The notes under the pieces were generated by a model, which worked only from the letters and a program-made list of their open reading frames with translations, did no database searches and was not told where the DNA came from. From Bacteroidales bacterium UBA3844 (GTDB taxonomy: Bacteria > Bacteroidota > Bacteroidia > Bacteroidales > Paludibacteraceae), in assembly GCA_002392915.1 (NCBI GenBank), contig DGHQ01000024.1, positions 201,234-265,233 of the forward strand: a stretch of 64,000 bases of DNA, in the 5' to 3' direction. Positions 63,982 to 64,000 of the stretch are shown here, one piece after another. Position 1 is the stretch's first letter, and the number at the start of each line of letters is the position of its first letter. Made by a program: the position numbers and the translations under genes.

Positions 63982-64000
63982 CGAATATTGACTGACTGTT

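Overview
The window is from a member of the Bacteroidota, most likely the order Bacteroidales. Six proteins end in type IX secretion (T9SS) type A C-terminal sorting domains. Several promoters have the Bacteroidetes form TTTG-N19/20-TAnnTTTG. There are two hybrid two-component regulators with Reg_prop/Y_Y_Y sensors, a lipidated TamA-like porin (TamL), Bacteroidales-type T6SS Hcp and VgrG, and TraN/TraO-like proteins known from Bacteroides conjugative transposons. No rRNA, CRISPR array, insertion sequence or phage block was seen.

Layout. 1-11.7 kb is mixed metabolism and small defence-type modules: an Lrp/AsnC regulator, a DUF4143 ATPase, a T9SS-secreted CE1-like esterase with a CBM6-like domain, a minus-strand operon (DUF4258, YgiT zinc finger, flavodoxin lipoprotein, DUF2461), an orphan Vsr endonuclease, a PabB-PabC fusion, a serpin, and a ThiD-like kinase domain fused to an AraC DNA-binding domain. 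11.9-34 kb is a secreted-carbohydrase region: an esterase, a hybrid regulator lacking its ATPase domain, tRNA-Ser and tRNA-Lys, TamL, a complete hybrid regulator, a PL11 rhamnogalacturonan lyase, a tandem CE12-like acetylesterase, and a large T9SS protein. 34-37.3 kb has a HepT/MntA toxin-antitoxin pair and guaA-aroK.

37.5-47.3 kb is a T6SS effector island: hcp, vgrG, a probable adaptor, a 1576-residue effector and a lipoprotein that is a likely immunity protein. The effector joins a PAAR-like DUF4280 tip, a GH19-like muramidase/chitinase domain and a C-terminal LAS-type (M15/M74-like) metallopeptidase, so it appears built to cut both glycan and peptide bonds of peptidoglycan. The T6SS core apparatus is not in the window. 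47.5-61 kb is a second, unusual module: a TraN-like protein with a duplicated N-terminal domain, a TraO-like beta-barrel protein, a lipoprotein and a 3471-residue T9SS adhesin-like protein, with no other conjugation gene nearby. 61-63.7 kb carries tRNA-Asp and heptose nucleotide-sugar genes (HddA kinase and an HddC-GmhB fusion).

The strongest leads are the T6SS effector island, the TraN/TraO plus giant-protein module, the ThiD-AraC regulator with an operator-like dyad at its promoter, a cluster of CTAAA palindromes over the second hybrid regulator's promoter, a roughly 215-residue domain shared by two pectin enzymes, and a dispersed family of small hairpin elements with covarying stem bases. 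All functional calls come from reading the sequence; no database search was possible.
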